Of a stretch of DNA of 35,272 nucleotides, positions 1-10,503 are shown one piece after another. Each line of letters opens with the position of its first letter. Position 1 is the stretch's first letter. The translations under genes were made by a program, and so were the position numbers. Source of the stretch: a virus; IMG/VR virus record IMGVR_UViG_3300017746_000055, positions 1 to 35,272 of that record; one strand, 5' to 3'. The notes beneath the pieces were generated by a model, which was not told where the DNA came from, ran no database searches, and was given only the letters and a program-made list of their open reading frames with translations.

Positions 1-2
1 CT

Positions 3-3000
3 GCAGACTTAAATGAATTAACTCCTGAACAGTTTGAGGATATGCAGGAGATATTAGAATTAAGACAAGAAGCTTTAGATTTAGCTTTTGAGGAATCTGC
101 AGGAGATGTTTTATCGGAAGGTATTGATGCTACACCAGAAGCAAGAGCTAAAAGTAAAGAAGCAGTTACAGGTAAAATAACTAAAAGTTCTGTAGCTTCT
201 ACATTTAATGGTATAGCAAAATACTTAGCATTAAAGAATCCTAAAGTAAGTCAAAACTTACCTTCAGTTTCTAAATTTTATGGTAACAGCATTAGAAGTT
301 CTGTAAAGAAATCATCTAAAGTTATGACTGCTGGTACAATAGCAATTCAAGGTGTTGCTGTTGGTAAAGGTCTTAGAGGTTATTTTGATGAGAATGGCAA
401 TGACTATATAGGAATGAGGCATGAAGTTAAGCCTGATGGAACTATAGTTAAAAGACCTTCTATATTACCAGCAGAAGCAATTGTTCCAGCTGGATTAAAA
501 GGTAAATACTTTGCTAGAGTTGATAAAGAGTTCTCGAATGTAGACAGTGCAATGAAGTATGCTAAAAGTTTAATTGTAGACACAGCAGCATCTACTAACT
601 TAGACAAGGCTGGGGTTAGAATAAAAGGATTAAACAGAAAGTTTTCTAGTGCAAGAGCGGCTAAAGAATTTTTATATAATAAAATTGCTGTTCAACCAGG
701 CGGTAAATTTATTATTCTAGGTGAGGAATTTTTTGGGCCTCGTGTTCCTGCTCACGGAAAACAATCTAAACCTATAATGGAAATCAAAGGTTTCCAAAAA
801 GAAGTTTTAGATAAGAATGGCAAACACTTAAATAACCATATACAGGTTTCTCCAGAGATAAATAGAATTTTAGGTTCTGACCATGATGGTGATAGTTTGT
901 TTATAAATTTAAAATACGAAAATCCCAAAACTAAAAGACAAGAAAAAGTAAATGATCTTTTAGATAAGCAATTTAAGTTTTATAGAAATGTTGCAATGTT
1001 TGATTTATTAACTGCATCAATGGAATATGAAGCTGATGTTGAATCTAGAATAAAAGCTATAAACAAGAAAAATCCTAATAGATCAAAACGATCTTCACAA
1101 ACATCACCGATAGGTGCTTCTGAGTTTTTTGAAGAAAACGTTCAAGGTAGTGGAATGATTGGTACTATTGCTGCGCTTAACAACGGTATGTCCTATACTG
1201 CAAGGTATGGTGTTGGAATAGGCGTTAAAGGTGGTATAACTGTAGATGGGAAAAAAGTAGAAAAATTTCAAGATGATACAAGTTTAAAAGGTAAAGACTC
1301 TCTTTCCTTTAAAAATGCAGTACTATTAAACATAGCTTTAGATAACACAAAGAATCAACACGCAACTGCATTAGGCATGAATCCATCTACTATAGGTGCT
1401 GTAGCATTTATGACTAGGTTAGGATTTAACAGCTCTTCTTTGGATTCTATATTTACATCTAAAGCTGCAGAATTGTATGCTAAGTTTAAAGGTAAGAAAT
1501 CGTTAAAAGATCAAACTTTTATTAATACTAATGAAACAAGCGCAGCAGTGTTAGCATACATGCAATTAGTTCCGCAAACAACGGCAGAGCAAGCTAGAAA
1601 AGCTCTTGACAACGCTATCGCATTAGACGGTATTAATATAAACACATCTATAATTAGTGGAAAAAGTGTTGTCGATATGACCGCAGAAGAGAAGCAACAA
1701 ATGGTTTCTATACTAGCAATGTTTGAAGCGTCAGAAGGTATAACAAAAGATATTTACGCTATAAACAATATGCTTGGTCAGCACAAAAATGTTGCTTACA
1801 ACGAACATGAAGCTGGTAAACAACTTTCAGACTTTAATGATATTATAAATGGTAAAAGCTCATTAGAAGGTGAGGCTTTAACAGAAATGGCTAACAATCC
1901 AATATTAAAATCTTACAAAGATAGACTGGTAAAAACAGCATCTATATATCAAAGCAATAATATTACAGGCACAGATCACGCCTCCACGACTATGCAGTTA
2001 ATAGAAAACTTAACTGGTAACGAAAACATAGCAAGAAGAGACGGTGATGAACAAAGCAAAATTGTTAGAGACGTATTTACTAATACTCTTCAGAATACAG
2101 TTCCTATGTTTAAAAAGACATTAAAACATTTAGGAAACTTTATGGGTGAAAATCCAGAACCTAAAGTAAACAAAGTTGTTAGGTCTTTAAAAGAAAAAAT
2201 AGAAGAGAACCAATTAAGTGAAAACCCTTTTATTAGAGCAATTGATTTTGATTTTTATGAAGGCTTTGGTAGTAATATGAATAAATATACTTTAAAGCCG
2301 AATGTGGACTTTATAAATGAATACACTAATGATGGTGAGATTATAGAAATAAGAAGAGGGTTTAGTGAGCTACCTCTAGATATTCAGGAAGATATATTTA
2401 TAGTAGACTCTATACTTAATGAGTTAGGATATAGAAATACATCTGTTCAGTCTTTGTTTGATATGAAGACTCTAGAAAAGTTAAGTGAAGAAATTGATAC
2501 AGTACACCAAGAAGTAACTGATAATCTTTCTGATATAATTAGCCCTGAATTAATGGCTGAATCTATTATATTGGATAATACTGAAATTATACCTACAGCA
2601 GCTAGAATACACGCTGGAGCTTCGGGTATGAAATTTATAAAAGGATACGGAGCGATAGCTCGTGTAGGCTCAGAGAAGAGAGATGGTGTTCCTGTAAAAA
2701 TTAAATCAGTAGATGTAGCTAATAAAGCCCAAAAAGATTTAATGATTACAAATCAACCTCACTATGTTAAAGTAGGTATCCCAGGAAAAGGGACTGCTGT
2801 ATATAAGTATAAACCATTTAATGAGTCTAAAGTTAAAGGTGGGAAAGCAAGTAAGCTTGATCAAGCAAAAAGAAATGGGGTATACGAATTAGTTGACATT
2901 GTAAAGCCTGAGCCTAAAAAAGGTAAGAAAAAAAGAAGTGAGGGAACTAATCTTTTAAAGATGCAAAACATGGCTAAGAATAAGCCAGCATTAGCTAAAT

Positions 3001-5507
3001 CTAAAAAGATGAAATTTTCACATAGTAGAAACTCTGAGTTTGCTGGATATAGCTCTGCTGATGCTGAAATGTTTAGCCTTGAAGAGTACCTTGAAGATAA
3101 AGGACACAACGTCAGGAGCGTTATGAAAAACAAGGTCTTAAAAGAAGCAATGGAGTCGCTCTATAAAAACTATGTCGCAAATTTTAATTTAGCCCAGGAG
3201 TTTGACCGAACAATCATTCAAACTGGGAGAATTAAAACACTCTCAGAAGAAAAACTATATGATTACGCATCGGTTATGCAAAAGCTTGATCCTAGCGCGT
3301 TATCTTCTGCTCACAAGGCTGTTGTATTAGAATTAGCTAAACGTGCATCAGAAGCCCAGAAAGCGTCTCGTAATGGTATAGACTGGACAGATAAGGGTGA
3401 CATATCTTGGTTGCATGCTTGGTTTGGGTCAAACAATATTCCTGGGCACAGACCAGAAATTCAAAACTTAGTTCGTACTATGGAAAAAGAGTACGGAAAG
3501 TTTATGGAAGAAAATATTAAATTTCAAACTGAACTTGATAGGCTTACTAAAAATCTTATTAGAAGTAAGATAGCAGAAGGTGTAGGTCCTGCATCTAAAG
3601 TTGCTGAAGGTTTTAAATGGATTATGGGTTCTTATCCTAGTTGGACTGGATACACACAAAAAATGTATGAAAACATGTACGATAAAGTAGATGTTGAAAT
3701 TAATGGTATAAAAACTCAAGAGTTAAAATTAAAAACGACAAAAGATTTTTTAGCTACAAAACCAACACAGGCTGAGGTAGAATTTTATACGTTCTTTAAA
3801 GAAACTACAAACAAGTATGGTAGAGTAACACAACAATCTCTTGGTGAAAGATATAAAGAAGGTTATATTCCTCACATTAAAATGGGGCTTTTTGGTTCTA
3901 TAAAACAACGAGGTTTGTTTGGCCTTTATGATTATATGCTTCAAGGTACTGGAGATATTAATCATGTAAAAGTTAAAGGATATAATCCTATGACTGGTAA
4001 GCAAGAGATTTTAGCGTTCCACCAATGGAAGTTAGTATATTACTCTGCTAAAGGTACAAAAGGTGGATTTAAAAGCTTAGTAGATAAAAAGCAATTTAAG
4101 TCTGCTGCAAAATTAGATGTAATTAGAAAGCGTGCTGAAAAATTAGCAAAGCAAGGTAAACACGATGATGGAACTAATATATCTATGACTGAACAGGAAG
4201 TTCACGGTACTATGGGTACTAATTTAATGTCTAGGTTTACCAAGTCAAGAGGTGTAAGATCGGCAATGTTTGCTAGTGAAGATTTAGGAATGGCTCTTTC
4301 TCAGTATGTTAACACTACATTGTTTACATATGGTAATGAAAACTTCAAAGGTTTTAAATCTATGACACCATTATTAGACGGTGTAATAGAATATAATAAA
4401 ACCAAAGGAAATAAAAATGCAGTTACATATTTAGAAAATGTTTGGAAAAAAGGATTTTATACATTTAAAGATAGTCAATTTGGGTTAGGTAGATTAGGTG
4501 ATAATGCGTTACATCAGCTAGTTAAATTAACTCGTATTAGATATTTATCTCTTGGAGTAGGTGGAGGTTTTGGAAACTTAATGGTTGGTAAATACAATGA
4601 GTTTAGGTCTAAAGGCGGTAAAAATTTCTTAAGAGGGGAATCAAGATATTGGGGTCAACGTAAAAAGGCTTGGGCATTAATTAAAAAACAATTGAACCCT
4701 GAGAAATTTGCATATGACTTAATACAAGGTAATGATTCATCAGGTCTTGATACAATACTTATGTCTCCATATATAGGTTCAGAACATTATATTCAGGGTT
4801 CTGGATTTGTTTCTCAATTCACAGAAGAAGAATGGAACAGAATAAGTGAGGACGGAGAAATACCTGCAGACCTGCAAGATAAGGTTGATCTTTATGTAGA
4901 TAACGTAACAAGACAACAAGGTTACGGTTACTCTAAAGTAGATCAAATTGGTATTGCTACTTACTCTTGGGGTAAAGCAATAATGCAATTTAAAAAATGG
5001 ATGCCTACATCTATAGCTGAAAGATTCCAAAAAGAAACTATAGATAGGTTTGGAGAAATGAGATCTGGTAGTAATAGAGAAGCTTTTATTTTTGGTTCTG
5101 ACTTTGCTAGAAAATTAATAGCTGGAGAAGAGTCTATTAAAAACTTTAGAAAAAGATTTAACGAGCTACCTAAATCAAAGCAAGAAGCTGTTAAAACATT
5201 CTTTAGGGGTATGCAGGTTGTAAGTGCTTTAACTATACTTTCAATGTTATTTGGAGATTCAGATGACGAGGAGTTAAGAGGTTTAGCAAACGTAGCATCA
5301 GACACTAGAGATGACATAATGTTTATGACAGACCCTAGAAGATTAAAGTATATGGCAGAACCTGCATCTTGGAGTCTTGTAGAGTCAGGAGCTACAATGG
5401 CTGTTGGTATTGCTACTGCAGATGAAGCTAAATTTGTTGGAGGCCTTAGAGGTGTTAGTTGGACTGCTGCTCAAGTACTTAAAGAATCAAAAAGTTTAGA
5501 AAATTAA
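3..5507 (+). CDS. giant virion protein with RNAP-like DxDGD motif (5' partial)
   Basis: The reading frame is open to the left edge (codons run from base 3), so the true start lies outside; residue numbers here count from the ATG at 42, which leaves 1821 residues visible. Around residues 255-284 it reads RVPAHGKQS, then GSDHDGDSLF with Asp280, Asp282 and Asp284. This resembles the metal-binding DxDGD loop of double-psi-barrel RNA polymerases, which also follows an R-x-P stretch. A segment at about 430-460 (ALDNTKNQ, D434) recalls giant Bacteroidota-phage proteins that carry GSDxDxD. The C-terminal 400 residues (MQFKKWMP, RFGEM, one short hydrophobic stretch near 1740) look like the end of an internal virion or ejection protein. 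Family knowledge: such giant proteins are packaged and injected. Polymerase activity is an inference; a catalytically inactive structural role is possible. It heads the structural operon visible here. Confidence 0.75.
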   Translation, partial: ADLNELTPEQFEDMQEILELRQEALDLAFEESAGDVLSEGIDATPEARAKSKEAVTGKITKSSVASTFNGIAKYLALKNPKVSQNLPSVSKFYGNSIRSSVKKSSKVMTAGTIAIQGVAVGKGLRGYFDENGNDYIGMRHEVKPDGTIVKRPSILPAEAIVPAGLKGKYFARVDKEFSNVDSAMKYAKSLIVDTAASTNLDKAGVRIKGLNRKFSSARAAKEFLYNKIAVQPGGKFIILGEEFFGPRVPAHGKQSKPIMEIKGFQKEVLDKNGKHLNNHIQVSPEINRILGSDHDGDSLFINLKYENPKTKRQEKVNDLLDKQFKFYRNVAMFDLLTASMEYEADVESRIKAINKKNPNRSKRSSQTSPIGASEFFEENVQGSGMIGTIAALNNGMSYTARYGVGIGVKGGITVDGKKVEKFQDDTSLKGKDSLSFKNAVLLNIALDNTKNQHATALGMNPSTIGAVAFMTRLGFNSSSLDSIFTSKAAELYAKFKGKKSLKDQTFINTNETSAAVLAYMQLVPQTTAEQARKALDNAIALDGININTSIISGKSVVDMTAEEKQQMVSILAMFEASEGITKDIYAINNMLGQHKNVAYNEHEAGKQLSDFNDIINGKSSLEGEALTEMANNPILKSYKDRLVKTASIYQSNNITGTDHASTTMQLIENLTGNENIARRDGDEQSKIVRDVFTNTLQNTVPMFKKTLKHLGNFMGENPEPKVNKVVRSLKEKIEENQLSENPFIRAIDFDFYEGFGSNMNKYTLKPNVDFINEYTNDGEIIEIRRGFSELPLDIQEDIFIVDSILNELGYRNTSVQSLFDMKTLEKLSEEIDTVHQEVTDNLSDIISPELMAESIILDNTEIIPTAARIHAGASGMKFIKGYGAIARVGSEKRDGVPVKIKSVDVANKAQKDLMITNQPHYVKVGIPGKGTAVYKYKPFNESKVKGGKASKLDQAKRNGVYELVDIVKPEPKKGKKKRSEGTNLLKMQNMAKNKPALAKSKKMKFSHSRNSEFAGYSSADAEMFSLEEYLEDKGHNVRSVMKNKVLKEAMESLYKNYVANFNLAQEFDRTIIQTGRIKTLSEEKLYDYASVMQKLDPSALSSAHKAVVLELAKRASEAQKASRNGIDWTDKGDISWLHAWFGSNNIPGHRPEIQNLVRTMEKEYGKFMEENIKFQTELDRLTKNLIRSKIAEGVGPASKVAEGFKWIMGSYPSWTGYTQKMYENMYDKVDVEINGIKTQELKLKTTKDFLATKPTQAEVEFYTFFKETTNKYGRVTQQSLGERYKEGYIPHIKMGLFGSIKQRGLFGLYDYMLQGTGDINHVKVKGYNPMTGKQEILAFHQWKLVYYSAKGTKGGFKSLVDKKQFKSAAKLDVIRKRAEKLAKQGKHDDGTNISMTEQEVHGTMGTNLMSRFTKSRGVRSAMFASEDLGMALSQYVNTTLFTYGNENFKGFKSMTPLLDGVIEYNKTKGNKNAVTYLENVWKKGFYTFKDSQFGLGRLGDNALHQLVKLTRIRYLSLGVGGGFGNLMVGKYNEFRSKGGKNFLRGESRYWGQRKKAWALIKKQLNPEKFAYDLIQGNDSSGLDTILMSPYIGSEHYIQGSGFVSQFTEEEWNRISEDGEIPADLQDKVDLYVDNVTRQQGYGYSKVDQIGIATYSWGKAIMQFKKWMPTSIAERFQKETIDRFGEMRSGSNREAFIFGSDFARKLIAGEESIKNFRKRFNELPKSKQEAVKTFFRGMQVVSALTILSMLFGDSDDEELRGLANVASDTRDDIMFMTDPRRLKYMAEPASWSLVESGATMAVGIATADEAKFVGGLRGVSWTAAQVLKESKSLEN

Positions 5508-5510
5508 ATG

Positions 5511-5518
5511 TATATTTG
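5511..5518 (+). promoter_or_regulatory. Bacteroidota-type -7 promoter box TATATTTG
   Basis: TATATTTG matches the Bacteroidota -7 consensus TAnnTTTG exactly. It lies 3 nt after the giant-protein stop and ends 14 nt before the ATG at 5533, in the only untranslated gap between these two genes. No convincing -33 TTG element is seen at the usual distance. The predicted 5' leader would be only about 8-10 nt. Confidence 0.6.
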
Positions 5519-5532
5519 TAAAAAATAATAAA

Positions 5533-6063
5533 ATGGCGCAAACATTAAATACAGATGTAGCTGCAGAGGTAAATATTACTGCTAGAAGAAATGATACTTT
5601 TAAGTTGTTATTAGAAGTAAAGGACTCTGCTGGCAACACTTTAGATTTAAGTAGCAATAACACAAGTACATCTCAACCTGAATATCAAGCCAAGATGACT
5701 ATTTTATCACAAAGTGGTGATGAAATACTAAGTGTGTTTAGTTTAATATGGAATGATGCCGCAGAACATGCAAGCTCATACACGGTTGATCATCCAAAAG
5801 ATAGAGAGCCAAGCCCAACTCAAGCAGGTTATTATACTGGTGGAGCAACTGATGCCGCTTCTGGAATTAACTTAGAGGCTCAGACGGGTACTGCAGGAGA
5901 AAAAATTGCCATTATTGTTCCTTATAACTATATGGATTTTCAATCTGGAACATATAAATACGATTTACAAATAAGACAAAACCTAAACAGTACAGGCACT
6001 TTAGAGTATATAACTTGGCTATACGGTACGTTTACATTAAAAGCTGATATTACACAATCATAA
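5533..6063 (+). CDS. small beta-rich baseplate/fibre-associated protein, paralogue 1 of 3
   Basis: This 176-aa protein shares a recognisable frame with the products of 13680-14072 and 17018-17401. All three have an N-terminal motif of the form T-D-(I/V)-A-x-x-(V/I)-(N/D)-(I/L)-T-A-R-x-x-D-(S/T)-F, a middle strand region, and a C-terminal G-(T/S)-Y-K-Y-(D/K)-L or I followed by a G-(T/K)-F-(T/K) ending. This layout recalls the N-terminal beta-sandwich of siphophage upper-baseplate BppU proteins, a fold-level guess. This copy carries an insertion of about 40 residues rich in Gly, Thr and Ala. It has its own promoter box, and its stop overlaps the next ATG (TAATG). Likely an adaptor between virion and receptor-binding proteins; exact role unknown. 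Confidence 0.65.
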   Translation: MAQTLNTDVAAEVNITARRNDTFKLLLEVKDSAGNTLDLSSNNTSTSQPEYQAKMTILSQSGDEILSVFSLIWNDAAEHASSYTVDHPKDREPSPTQAGYYTGGATDAASGINLEAQTGTAGEKIAIIVPYNYMDFQSGTYKYDLQIRQNLNSTGTLEYITWLYGTFTLKADITQS

Positions 6064-6758
6064 TGGCTCACGCTATTGACATATCAATTTCAGACCCAGA
6101 GTCAATAACTATAAACGGTTATCCTGCTGGATTTGCTATAGTGCCAGAGTCTGGGCATACAACTTATTATAACCCTGAGCCAAACAATAATTACGCATTT
6201 ACAACGCATCCCCCTGAAATCTTAGATGTTACCACTGCAGAGTCATCACTTAGCGTTAGTAGTTTTGATATATCAGGAGCAATGAATGTTACATTAGGGA
6301 CTCTTCCTTATAGTCAGTTGGGTGCAGAGTTAGATGGATTTAAATATATTTTTAAAGAATTTTCAATAACAAATAGCGCTAGCTTAAGCGCTGGAGATAT
6401 TGTTTATTTTAAACAAAATATTGGGTATAACTCTTATAACTGTGAAGTTGTAAAAGCCGATATAGGAGACATGAATGGAGCTTATGGTAATTTAATGGTA
6501 TTTTTAAGCTACAACAGCACGACTGAAAATCTTTATGTTATGCATAAAGGCTATTTCGATTACGAAATTGATGCTGCTCAGATAAACAATTGGTCTCCAG
6601 GAAGAACAATATATCTAAATAACTCAAATAAAATAGACATAACTCCAGCAACAAGTAGTGGTGGTTGGATAAAATCACTAGGAAACTGTATTCCTAATAA
6701 AGTTAACAAATTCAGAATTTGGTTTGATCCAGATACAACGTATATAAAATTAAGATAA
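6063..6758 (+). CDS. putative tail/fibre structural protein
   Basis: A 231-aa protein with no signal peptide and no membrane segment, rich in Ser, Asn, Tyr and beta-forming residues, as is typical of phage tail surface proteins. The C-terminal 60 residues (W-S-P-G-x-T-I-Y-L, then GGWIKSLGNCIP, then FRIWFDPDT) look like a short beta domain that I have seen in marine phage structural proteins, but I cannot name the family. It starts inside the preceding stop codon (TAATG) and is followed after one base by the 1247-aa gene, so it is part of one translationally coupled structural operon. Confidence 0.6.
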   Translation: MAHAIDISISDPESITINGYPAGFAIVPESGHTTYYNPEPNNNYAFTTHPPEILDVTTAESSLSVSSFDISGAMNVTLGTLPYSQLGAELDGFKYIFKEFSITNSASLSAGDIVYFKQNIGYNSYNCEVVKADIGDMNGAYGNLMVFLSYNSTTENLYVMHKGYFDYEIDAAQINNWSPGRTIYLNNSNKIDITPATSSGGWIKSLGNCIPNKVNKFRIWFDPDTTYIKLR

Positions 6759-6759
6759 A

Positions 6760-9700
6760 ATGGCAAAATACCCTTTAATTCACGGAAACACACACAGTAG
6801 ATATGATTTAAACGATAGTAATGGCGATTCATTATGTATTAGTGATTCAATATTTGATGTTTACAAATTTCAAAACTCAGGCGATACAGATAACGCTGAA
6901 AGAGCTACTATGGTTGTTGTTCTTAAAAATTTAGCAGTACCTGGTACAGATACAACCTTGGAGATTCAGGATATATCTCTTCGGATGCCAAACTCTTCAG
7001 ATCAATACGAGGAAAATGGTACAGGATCGGGTGTAGATATAAGTTTAAATGGTCTTCCACCTCAATCTGTTACTCCATTTATGGGTGCCCCAGAAGATTT
7101 TGCGTCTGGATCTAATAATAAAATATTATCTAAACACGCTGATGTTCCTGGAGATACAAGTTCAGATAACGCGGCTGGTGTTCATGATAATTTATTTTGC
7201 TATAGAATATATGATCCTGCAGAAACAGTAGAGGAAGATGATATTTTAACGGATAACGATTCTAGTGAAAATCATATAGCAATGCCTATATTTAAAACTA
7301 CAACACTTCAGTCGCAAACTGGCGCGGGATTCGGCATACCAACACAGTGTTATGCTGCGTTTACTGTTCATTTTCATCCTCAGCAAGACATACCAAGTTT
7401 TGTTACAATATGTGATTTATACATAGGCACTAACGCTGGTTCATACACATATCCTTTAAAAGTAAATTCCTATAATGAGATAGTAATGGTTGCTCAACCA
7501 GGTCTTGCAGACTTTAGTGCAAGCCAATATGAATTAGATATACTTAACACAAGCATTCTTGATGGTAATTTTATAGAATTAGGTTATCAACCAAAAATAC
7601 AGGCAACAGGTAATGATGCAGGTGAGGTAAACGAAAATAGTGCGAAAGTACTTTTACAAGATTTATGGAATTATGATGGAATAAGAATTAGTGATATTTC
7701 CCCAAATAATATTGGAAATGGTACATATAAATGGAAGGATAGCGCTGTGGGTAGCACATTAACTGGTGATGGCGTAACAATAAGTGCTCCAGCAAATCAT
7801 TCTCACGCGCCATCTACACAATGGAATAATATTGATAAGTACTATACGGATGAAGCAGGTGATTTTGGGGATAGCATTATAGCACTATACGGAACTGATA
7901 ATAGCGCTGAATACTATGATGTTCCAGGTAGGTATCCTATCTATCAGTATTTTGAGTCTCTAAATATATATGATGGAACGAGCACGGAAGGGGCTACAGG
8001 AAATCGTAACGGGGCGCACCAAACTGAAGGGTCCTGGAAAAGATACAAATGTTTTGGGGTTAAATACTGGGCTATAGATTACAATAATACTAGTGCAGCG
8101 CAAGGACAGGGTTATGCAGATGGATATGATATTTTCGATTCAGAGCCAACAAATAATCAATGGTTTTTATATGGAATAAAATACGGTGTTTATCAAAAAA
8201 TTACTTTTGACAATGCTTATGTTGGGGTACAAGCTAATGGTGCTTACGCAGTTAGAAATCAAATAGCGGCTTCGTCATTTAACTATGGAAATGGAGATCA
8301 TGCTATAGTTTTAGATACAGATAATTTATCTAGTAATGCATCATCCGTTAATGGCGAGGTTGCGCAAACAAACAGAACTTGGCATTTTGAATTTCCTGTG
8401 AGATGGAACAACTGGAATGGTAGTACTAGCCAAGCAAATCCTAATCAATACTCTATGACCTCTTTTAATTGGGCAGGCGGAAATAACTATGTACAATTTG
8501 AAGGTACTGGCTGTAATAATACGAGGCCTACATCTTATTCCGAAGATGGTGGAGTGAATTATAACACTGGAGGGCAGTTCTCTATTTTTGCTTTTGGGGC
8601 TGGCGACAACGTGACACACAGAGACGCATGGTTTCGGCTTCCATTTCACTTTAAATTAGAGCCAAACCAACTGTATTCAAGCTGTAAATGGTTTGGTGAC
8701 GGAAGTAGTAATAAATTAGAGGCGCAACACAGTGGTCCTGGGATTAGAACTTGTCAGTTAAAACCTAAAGATACTGATGAATTTTGGAATAGAGATGGAG
8801 TTTACCCTGGCCTTGATAAAGATGCAGATATATGTTTTAAAGCTGCTTTTATGCCTAGAGATCCATTCATAAAAATTTCTCGTGTTGCAAATGCATGGTT
8901 TTACAAAGATGCACAAGGTACGACAGGCGGGACTAGTAGTAGTGGTACGCCAGGTTATGAGGATGGAACTGGCTTACCAGAAAATATAAATGGAGCAACG
9001 AATGTTGTTAGCCTTGTTTCTAATATAAATCCTGATGGTTATTGGTATGGACCTGCAGGAGATAGGATCTACAACACAAGCGGCCAATTTAACACAAACA
9101 ATGGTGCTTCAGAAAATGTAACTGGATTTAAAATGTATAGCGGGAATAATGGTACAGTTTATGAAAACACAGATATAAAAGAAACAATAAGAACAACGGC
9201 TACAGCCGCAGTGCATAATGCAGATAAGAAATATATAAAAGATAAAAATGAAGATTTTGTAAAAGAATTTATTCCTTATAATAAAATATTACAATTTCCA
9301 GCCCCATCAAAACATTCTAGTAACGGGCAATACACTTCATATTTTAGTTTTCGACCATTTAATGAAGGTGATTACCCTATATGGATTCATAGTGTGGAAG
9401 TTTTAAATTGTGATTTAGGTGACGGAAAAGGGCAAATGTTAGATTTCTGTAATAAAACTTTTACACAAACTAATTGCTCTTATAATGGGCTTACCATAGC
9501 TCTAGCTGGTGGTCAAAACGCTTTAGCGGCTGGTATAAGACTTGGCATGTCAGTTAGCTCTACAACTAATGCTAGTAATTTTTCTTCAGGTCAATATATT
9601 ACAGAAATAAATGGATCAGTTATTACATTAAATGCCGTTCCTGATGCAACTGTAGGTAGTGGAACTGAAACTTGTACTTTTGAATTTAGAACAATTCATG

Positions 9701-10503
9701 GAACAAAAAGATTTGGTTATAAACCAAACCATAATGGAACCGATACACATGATAGCCACGTAAATTCATCTAATAGTGGTGAAATGAGGTATATAATGAG
9801 TGATAATTACGCTGGTGGAAAAATGACCGATTGGAGGCATGGTAATTCATATAATAACCCTAATCGATCCTTTTGTCCTGTAACTAGCAATTCAGCCGAT
9901 GATGGGGCTTGGCCTCACGCATTAGATGTTGCAAATCCAGCAGAATGGTATAGAGGTCAGTCAAGTGGTTACTACATGAATACATCCACTAGTCCTTATA
10001 GTGGAGGACTTTATTTACCTCCAAAAATGTGTCAATCATTGAATTACCAAGTAAACGTGTATGACGCGCTTGCTACTGACGAAAGACTGGATAATGATAA
10101 TATTCCAAATGGACATATTGATTATTGGAAAAACTATGGAAGCGACTCAAGTGGACATGACTGGCCTGAATATGTTGGTGCGGATGAAGGATTTAACCCT
10201 GAAGGAAATCCAACAATAAATTTAGAATTTAAAGTTCCTGCTAAAAATACAACAGTAGACTTTGGCTCATATTATGCAACTTTAAAGATTAGATACTATA
10301 AAGATACTTATTGGAATAAAAAGCGAGTTGGATATGAAGGTGTTATAGCTAACTCGAGCCCAGAACATTTTAGAATACATGAAGTTTGTTTTATTTGTAA
10401 AATGGATGTTCAGCCAACTCCTGTATTAGCAATACACGATACTGAAGGTCACAACCACACGCTTAATGAGAATATTAGCATGGGTAACATAAACCTTGGG
10501 TAA
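6760..10503 (+). CDS. large putative receptor-binding or tail surface protein
   Basis: A 1247-aa protein, unrecognised. Composition is striking: very rich in Asn, Gly, Ser, Thr, Tyr and Trp, poor in Lys, no predicted helices or membrane segments, and only scattered Cys. This is what large beta-structured adhesins and tail surface proteins look like. Gly/Ser/Thr-rich linkers occur near residues 730-740 (TGGTSSSGTPG) and 940-970, suggesting several domains. The C-terminus ends with a His/Asn-rich segment (HDTEGHNHTLNENISMG). It sits one base after the preceding stop and overlaps the next ATG. By position and size it is the best candidate for a main host-recognition or tail-tube-surface protein; no enzymatic motif is visible. 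Confidence 0.6.
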   Translation: MAKYPLIHGNTHSRYDLNDSNGDSLCISDSIFDVYKFQNSGDTDNAERATMVVVLKNLAVPGTDTTLEIQDISLRMPNSSDQYEENGTGSGVDISLNGLPPQSVTPFMGAPEDFASGSNNKILSKHADVPGDTSSDNAAGVHDNLFCYRIYDPAETVEEDDILTDNDSSENHIAMPIFKTTTLQSQTGAGFGIPTQCYAAFTVHFHPQQDIPSFVTICDLYIGTNAGSYTYPLKVNSYNEIVMVAQPGLADFSASQYELDILNTSILDGNFIELGYQPKIQATGNDAGEVNENSAKVLLQDLWNYDGIRISDISPNNIGNGTYKWKDSAVGSTLTGDGVTISAPANHSHAPSTQWNNIDKYYTDEAGDFGDSIIALYGTDNSAEYYDVPGRYPIYQYFESLNIYDGTSTEGATGNRNGAHQTEGSWKRYKCFGVKYWAIDYNNTSAAQGQGYADGYDIFDSEPTNNQWFLYGIKYGVYQKITFDNAYVGVQANGAYAVRNQIAASSFNYGNGDHAIVLDTDNLSSNASSVNGEVAQTNRTWHFEFPVRWNNWNGSTSQANPNQYSMTSFNWAGGNNYVQFEGTGCNNTRPTSYSEDGGVNYNTGGQFSIFAFGAGDNVTHRDAWFRLPFHFKLEPNQLYSSCKWFGDGSSNKLEAQHSGPGIRTCQLKPKDTDEFWNRDGVYPGLDKDADICFKAAFMPRDPFIKISRVANAWFYKDAQGTTGGTSSSGTPGYEDGTGLPENINGATNVVSLVSNINPDGYWYGPAGDRIYNTSGQFNTNNGASENVTGFKMYSGNNGTVYENTDIKETIRTTATAAVHNADKKYIKDKNEDFVKEFIPYNKILQFPAPSKHSSNGQYTSYFSFRPFNEGDYPIWIHSVEVLNCDLGDGKGQMLDFCNKTFTQTNCSYNGLTIALAGGQNALAAGIRLGMSVSSTTNASNFSSGQYITEINGSVITLNAVPDATVGSGTETCTFEFRTIHGTKRFGYKPNHNGTDTHDSHVNSSNSGEMRYIMSDNYAGGKMTDWRHGNSYNNPNRSFCPVTSNSADDGAWPHALDVANPAEWYRGQSSGYYMNTSTSPYSGGLYLPPKMCQSLNYQVNVYDALATDERLDNDNIPNGHIDYWKNYGSDSSGHDWPEYVGADEGFNPEGNPTINLEFKVPAKNTTVDFGSYYATLKIRYYKDTYWNKKRVGYEGVIANSSPEHFRIHEVCFICKMDVQPTPVLAIHDTEGHNHTLNENISMGNINLG

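Noticed and set aside
3468-5317. Several minus-strand frames of 80-120 residues opposite the giant virion protein
   Set aside because: All lie wholly inside one strongly supported long gene and show no family features.
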